A stretch of 8,976 nt of DNA, taken from positions 1 to 8,976 of the forward strand of contig SLTF01000186.1 in the NCBI GenBank assembly GCA_007130025.1, written 5' to 3'. The notes beneath the pieces are model-generated. The model ran no database searches and was not told where the DNA came from. It saw only the letters and a list, made by a program, of their open reading frames with translations. The stretch's first letter is position 1. Every line of letters begins with the position of its first letter. The translations under genes and the position numbers were made by a program. The stretch comes from Spirochaetales bacterium (GTDB lineage Bacteria; Spirochaetota; Spirochaetia; DSM-27196; PWMO01). Positions 6,381 through 8,976 of this stretch are shown in pieces.

Positions 6381-7330
6381 TCCTCCAGACGATACAACCT
6401 CGCATCGGGCTCACTCAAGCCCATGACGCGGGCATACTCGCGGATCAGCGCCGCGGTCTCCGCGGCCGACGGAAGATCAAAGAGGGTGTTCACGAGCGCC
6501 CGCTGAACGACCGGAACCGGCACTTCCAGCGCGGGAGCAGCGGCGACCGCCGCCGCCTGGGGATCACGCACGACCTCGGTGACCGCGTCGCCAAGCCGCC
6601 GCCCAAACAGCTCCAACGCCCCGGCGCTCCCGGCCGAACCACGCCGGCGGGCGAAGATGCTCACCTGCGGACTGCGCGGCTCGCCTCCGGAGACCTCGGC
6701 CCAGCCGTCGTGCAGGTTCATCAGTCGATGCGCGGTTCCCGCGACCTCGAGTCGGCTCGCGATGGGCTCAACAAGAACCGCGGCATCGGCGTTGCCCTGC
6801 CCGACCAGAGCGGCCGCCTGCGGAAAGGGAGCGTACTCGATCCGGATCCTGCCGGTAAGCCCGTGGTGGTCCAGGATCGCCCGCAGAAAGATATCGATGG
6901 GACTGCCCTCGAAGGGGGCGTAGATCACCCCACCGGCGAGTTCCTCGAGTCGCTGCACCGGTCGATGGGTCATCAGGGCGGAAACGCCCCATACCGGGGT
7001 GGCCACATGCACCAGATCGCCGGCGGCCTGAAACCGGGCGTAACCTACGCTGAACCCGGTCGCGAGCAGGTCGGCCTCGCCCTGAATGAGGCGGGCGAGC
7101 GCCTGCGGATGATCGGTGAAGAACTCCAGCCGGTACTCGTCGGGATAGCGCTCGGCGAGCCTCAGCAAGGGAGCGCTGCTCACCGTCGACGGGGCGAGAA
7201 TAAGCATCGGCTCCGCGGAGGTCCCGACGGACTGCTCGGGCACCGCTCTGGCGAAGGCGGCGGTGGATACTGTTATGGTCATGACCGCGGCGCAGAGAAG
7301 CACGGCGGGTCGGAATATGGTTCGATTCAT
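6377..7330 (-). CDS. Periplasmic substrate-binding protein of the NMT1/SsuA-like (NitT/TauT) ABC family
   Basis: The protein has 317 residues. The N-terminus (1-27) is a secretion signal with a basic start, a hydrophobic core and probable cleavage after AFA (25-27). C13 lies inside the core without a proper lipobox, so a lipoprotein is unlikely. The mature part looks like a type II solute-binding fold: LILAPSTVSSAPLLRL (43-58), EADLLATGFSVGY (85-97), GGVIYAPFEGSPIDIFLR (133-150) and NADAAVLVEPIASRL (180-194), the last typical of this family. It should deliver solute to the fused permease-ATPase encoded immediately downstream with a 4-base overlap. The ligand is unknown; nitrate, sulfonate, taurine and thiamine-precursor binders all share this fold. 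ATG 7330 has an AGAGGA-type ribosome site about six bases upstream. No biosynthetic gene nearby hints at the substrate. Confidence 0.85.
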   Translation of the reverse strand: MNRTIFRPAVLLCAAVMTITVSTAAFARAVPEQSVGTSAEPMLILAPSTVSSAPLLRLAERYPDEYRLEFFTDHPQALARLIQGEADLLATGFSVGYARFQAAGDLVHVATPVWGVSALMTHRPVQRLEELAGGVIYAPFEGSPIDIFLRAILDHHGLTGRIRIEYAPFPQAAALVGQGNADAAVLVEPIASRLEVAGTAHRLMNLHDGWAEVSGGEPRSPQVSIFARRRGSAGSAGALELFGRRLGDAVTEVVRDPQAAAVAAAPALEVPVPVVQRALVNTLFDLPSAAETAALIREYARVMGLSEPDARLYRLEE

Positions 7331-7345
7331 GTGGATCCTCTTCGA

Positions 7346-7380
7346 GTGTTCCCAAGATTGTGCCTTTCGGGCGGAAACAC
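7346..7380 (-). promoter_or_regulatory. Possible structured 5' leader upstream of the binding-protein gene
   Basis: In the minus-strand RNA, GUGUUUCC (7380-7373) can pair with GGGAACAC (7353-7346), giving eight pairs with one G-U. An inner GCC/GGC hairpin with a five-base loop lies at 7362-7372. The stem ends only a few bases before the Shine-Dalgarno (about 7337-7342), a position where folding could affect translation. I recognise no known riboswitch class. The surrounding gap (7331-7451) is AT-rich compared with the genes, and I saw no convincing promoter in it. Confidence 0.3.
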
Positions 7381-7396
7381 TTTGTCACTCTATCAT

Positions 7397-7410
7397 TTTG
7401 GCGAACCAAA
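7397..7410 (-). promoter_or_regulatory. Small UUCG-capped hairpin in the gap upstream of the transport operon
   Basis: TTTGG (7397-7401) and CCAAA (7406-7410) are perfect 5-base arms. On the minus strand the loop is UUCG, a tetraloop that stabilises RNA hairpins. No U-run follows on that strand, so it does not look like a terminator of the thioesterase gene. It may be part of the transporter leader or an operator. Confidence 0.3.
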
Positions 7411-7451
7411 CATCAATCGGATAGAGCAATTTTATTAGTCTTATACAAAAT

Positions 7452-7979
7452 TCAGCCGGCGTTGTTGTCGGTCCGGTCGCCGAAGAACGCCTCACGACCG
7501 GGGAAGGCGAGACGCCTGCGGGCGACCGCCTCGCTGAAGACGGCAAATCGGCAGGTCGCGGTGCAGAAGAGGGTTCCGGCGCTCCCGGTGATCGTTACTT
7601 CAATCAGGGCACTCTTCGCATCTTCTTCGAGCGCGTGTGCCTCGATGCGGAACGGCGCCTCGTCGGCGCGGGCTGGCTGGTAGTACGCAATTGAAAGCTC
7701 GCGGGTCATTCCCGCGGTGCCCCGGATCGCGTGCAGATACCACGCGGCGGTCTCATCGCAGAGGGTCGCCAGGATCCCCCCGTGAGTCACCCCGGGATAG
7801 CCTTCGAGGTCAGCCCGCGGCTGCCATTCGCTGATGACCCGGTCCCCCTCGATCGCAAAACTCAGCTTGAGCCCGACCGGGTTGTGCGGGTCGCACCCGA
7901 AGCAGCGGTAGTCAGGGTTGTCGACATAGGGATTTCGTACGGGGCGCGAATCAGCGCTCATGGAGGACTCAGTGCTCAT
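7452..7979 (-). CDS. PaaI-type hotdog-fold acyl-CoA thioesterase
   Basis: The protein has 175 residues, slightly longer than the 130-150 common for the fold because of N- and C-terminal extensions. The N-terminal motif CFGC..HNPVGLKL (26-39) is shared by a subgroup of PaaI-like thioesterases. The catalytic region GVTHGGILATLCDE (63-76) has the H66-G67-G68 motif and an acidic D75/E76. The rest alternates strands as expected, for example TRELSIAYYQPA (92-103). Members hydrolyse acyl- or aryl-CoA thioesters in the cytoplasm; the substrate here is not known. It lies 70 bases downstream of tex on the same strand but has its own strong promoter. ATG 7979 is only about two bases after the predicted transcription start and has no Shine-Dalgarno; ATG 7961 (M7) is an alternative that also lacks one. 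Confidence 0.85.
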   Translation of the reverse strand: MSTESSMSADSRPVRNPYVDNPDYRCFGCDPHNPVGLKLSFAIEGDRVISEWQPRADLEGYPGVTHGGILATLCDETAAWYLHAIRGTAGMTRELSIAYYQPARADEAPFRIEAHALEEDAKSALIEVTITGSAGTLFCTATCRFAVFSEAVARRRLAFPGREAFFGDRTDNNAG

Positions 7980-7987
7980 GCCTGACG

Positions 7988-8016
7988 AGTATACGGCAGC
8001 GAATGCGGACTGCCAA
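7988..8016 (-). promoter_or_regulatory. Predicted sigma-70-type promoter of the thioesterase gene
   Basis: On the minus strand, the -35 box TTGGCA (8016-8011) and -10 box TATACT (7993-7988) are separated by 17 bases, the best promoter match in the window. Transcription would begin near 7981, making the mRNA leaderless or nearly so if ATG 7979 is used. The stretch TGCCGTATACT here is identical to the one before the AraC-family gene (955-965). Confidence 0.6.
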
Positions 8017-8049
8017 CCGCGAGAAGCGTCGCCGGCCGACCGACCGGCT

Positions 8050-8976
8050 TCAGATCATCGAAAGCGAGATGCGCTTCCGCGCCACATCAACCTCAACCAC
8101 GGTGACGGTGACCGCCGCGCCAATCGAGACCACCTCGTGAGGATCACGCACAAACCGGTCAGCGAGCTTGCTGATATGAACCAGACCGTCCTGGTGCACC
8201 CCGATATCAACAAAGGCGCCAAATGCCGCGATGTTGGTTACCACACCGGGGAGCTTCATTCCGGGGGCGAGATCGGTCAGCGCGTGCACATCGGCGAACC
8301 GAACCGGCTCAAAGGTGCCCCGCGGATCGCGTCCCGGTTTTTCCAGTTCCGCGATGATGTCGTGCAGGGTGGGAAGACCCACCTCGCCGCCGACGTATCG
8401 ATCGAGATCGATTCGCCGCCGAACCGCCGTGTCGCGCATCAGATCGTGTACCGTAACCCCAAGGTCATGCGCCATGGCTCGTACCAGAGGGTAGCGTTCC
8501 GGGTGCACCGCCCCGGCATCGAGCGGCTCATTTCCATTGCGGATGCGCAGGAAGCCGGCACACTGCTCGAACCCTTTCTGGCCGAGCCCCGGCACCGAAT
8601 GCAGCTCCTCGCGACTTCCGAACCCTCCGCGCGCACCGCGGGCCAGCACAATGGAACGGGCAAGCCTGGGCCCGACCCCGGAGACATAGGCGAGAAGCGG
8701 CCACCCTGCACTGTTCAGATCCACCCCTACCCGGTTCACGCAGGAGATCACCACCTCGTCGAGTGCCTTTTTCAGCAGCTTCTGATCGACGTCGTGCTGA
8801 TACTGTCCCACGCCGATTGACTTGGGATCGATCTTCACCAGCTCCGAGAGAGGATCCGCGAGGCGCCGGCCGATTGAGATCGCCCCTCGCACCGTCACGT
8901 CGTGGTCGGGAAACTCTTCGCGAGCAAGATCGGACGCCGAATAGACCGAAGCACCGCTCTCACTCACCGGTACCAC
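8050..8976 (-). CDS. tex: Tex, S1 RNA-binding protein (C-terminal 308 residues; 5' end outside window)
   Basis: The frame is open to the right edge, so the start is missing. Full-length Tex is usually about 700-780 residues, so less than half is present. The visible part begins at the end of the YqgF/RuvC-like domain (VPVSESGASVYSAS, 2-15). The family-typical IGVGQYQHDVDQKLL (54-68) follows, then the helix-hairpin-helix region (about 85-145, with YVSGVGPRLARSI and SVPGLGQKGFEQCAG) and a C-terminal S1 domain (238-308, with GVVTNIAAFGAFVDIGVHQDGLVHIS). The protein ends right after the S1 domain, without the basic tail found in some homologues. Tex is a conserved cytoplasmic nucleic-acid-binding factor linked to transcription and RNA processing. 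It has no apparent link to the neighbouring transport or stress genes. Confidence 0.96.
   Translation of the reverse strand: MVPVSESGASVYSASDLAREEFPDHDVTVRGAISIGRRLADPLSELVKIDPKSIGVGQYQHDVDQKLLKKALDEVVISCVNRVGVDLNSAGWPLLAYVSGVGPRLARSIVLARGARGGFGSREELHSVPGLGQKGFEQCAGFLRIRNGNEPLDAGAVHPERYPLVRAMAHDLGVTVHDLMRDTAVRRRIDLDRYVGGEVGLPTLHDIIAELEKPGRDPRGTFEPVRFADVHALTDLAPGMKLPGVVTNIAAFGAFVDIGVHQDGLVHISKLADRFVRDPHEVVSIGAAVTVTVVEVDVARKRISLSMI

Noticed and set aside
5016..6506. Plus-strand open frames opposite the transporter (5016-5618 and 5883-6506)
   Set aside because: Low-complexity Gln/Arg/Gly-rich products opposite an intact ABC permease-ATPase reading frame.
7292..7294. C13 of the binding protein as a lipobox cysteine
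   Set aside because: The cysteine sits within the hydrophobic core, preceded by Leu-Leu rather than a small residue, and a good signal peptidase I site follows at residues 25-27.
7428..7452. AATTTT/AAAATT repeat as a terminator of the thioesterase gene
   Set aside because: The stem would be only A-U pairs with a 13-base loop and no U-run after it, too weak for an intrinsic terminator.
7960..8820. Plus-strand open frame of 286 codons
   Set aside because: It is antisense to tex and the start of the thioesterase gene; the minus-strand Tex domains are unmistakable.

Overview
This window comes from a moderately high-GC bacterial chromosome with tightly packed genes. Several features suggest an anaerobic or facultatively anaerobic organism: a class I-type hybrid cluster protein (Hcp), a stand-alone hemerythrin and an HcpR-like Crp/Fnr regulator. 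The seven-helix membrane-anchored AraC protein and the fused permease-ATPase would fit a free-living spirochaete. That placement is an impression from protein architecture and was not tested. No rRNA, tRNA, CRISPR array, insertion sequence or phage gene was seen.

Layout. (1) Bases 1-948, minus: a membrane-bound AraC-type regulator whose C-terminus runs off the left edge. (2) 1059-1469, plus: hemerythrin, divergent from the AraC gene. (3) 1476-3143, minus: hcp, tail to tail with hemerythrin across 6 bases. (4) 3246-3878, plus: a Crp/Fnr-family regulator divergent from hcp. (5) 4006-4929, plus: a REC-GGDEF diguanylate cyclase. (6) 4944-7330, minus: a two-gene transport operon with a secreted binding protein followed, with a 4-base overlap, by one polypeptide that fuses the permease and the ATPase. 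(7) 7452-7979, minus: a hotdog-fold thioesterase. (8) 8050-8976, minus: the C-terminal part of Tex, whose 5' end lies beyond the right edge.

How the genes may work together. Hemerythrin (O2 or NO binding), Hcp (NO and hydroxylamine reduction) and the HcpR-like regulator form a plausible nitrosative or oxidative stress unit. The sequence gives two regulatory signals. One is a perfect FNR-type dyad (TTGACC-GA-GGTCAA, 3230-3243) between hcp and the regulator. The other is an inverted repeat with half-site R-GTATCA, found in the promoter regions of hemerythrin (1020-1035), hcp/regulator (3192-3210) and the diguanylate cyclase (3967-3981). In the hemerythrin and cyclase promoters it overlaps the -10 box and continues into the same nine bases, AGTATCAAA. 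This suggests one unidentified regulator controlling all three loci and linking gas stress to c-di-GMP signalling. It is the most interesting observation in the window and is an inference from sequence alone. The transport operon, thioesterase and Tex show no such site and look like separate units.
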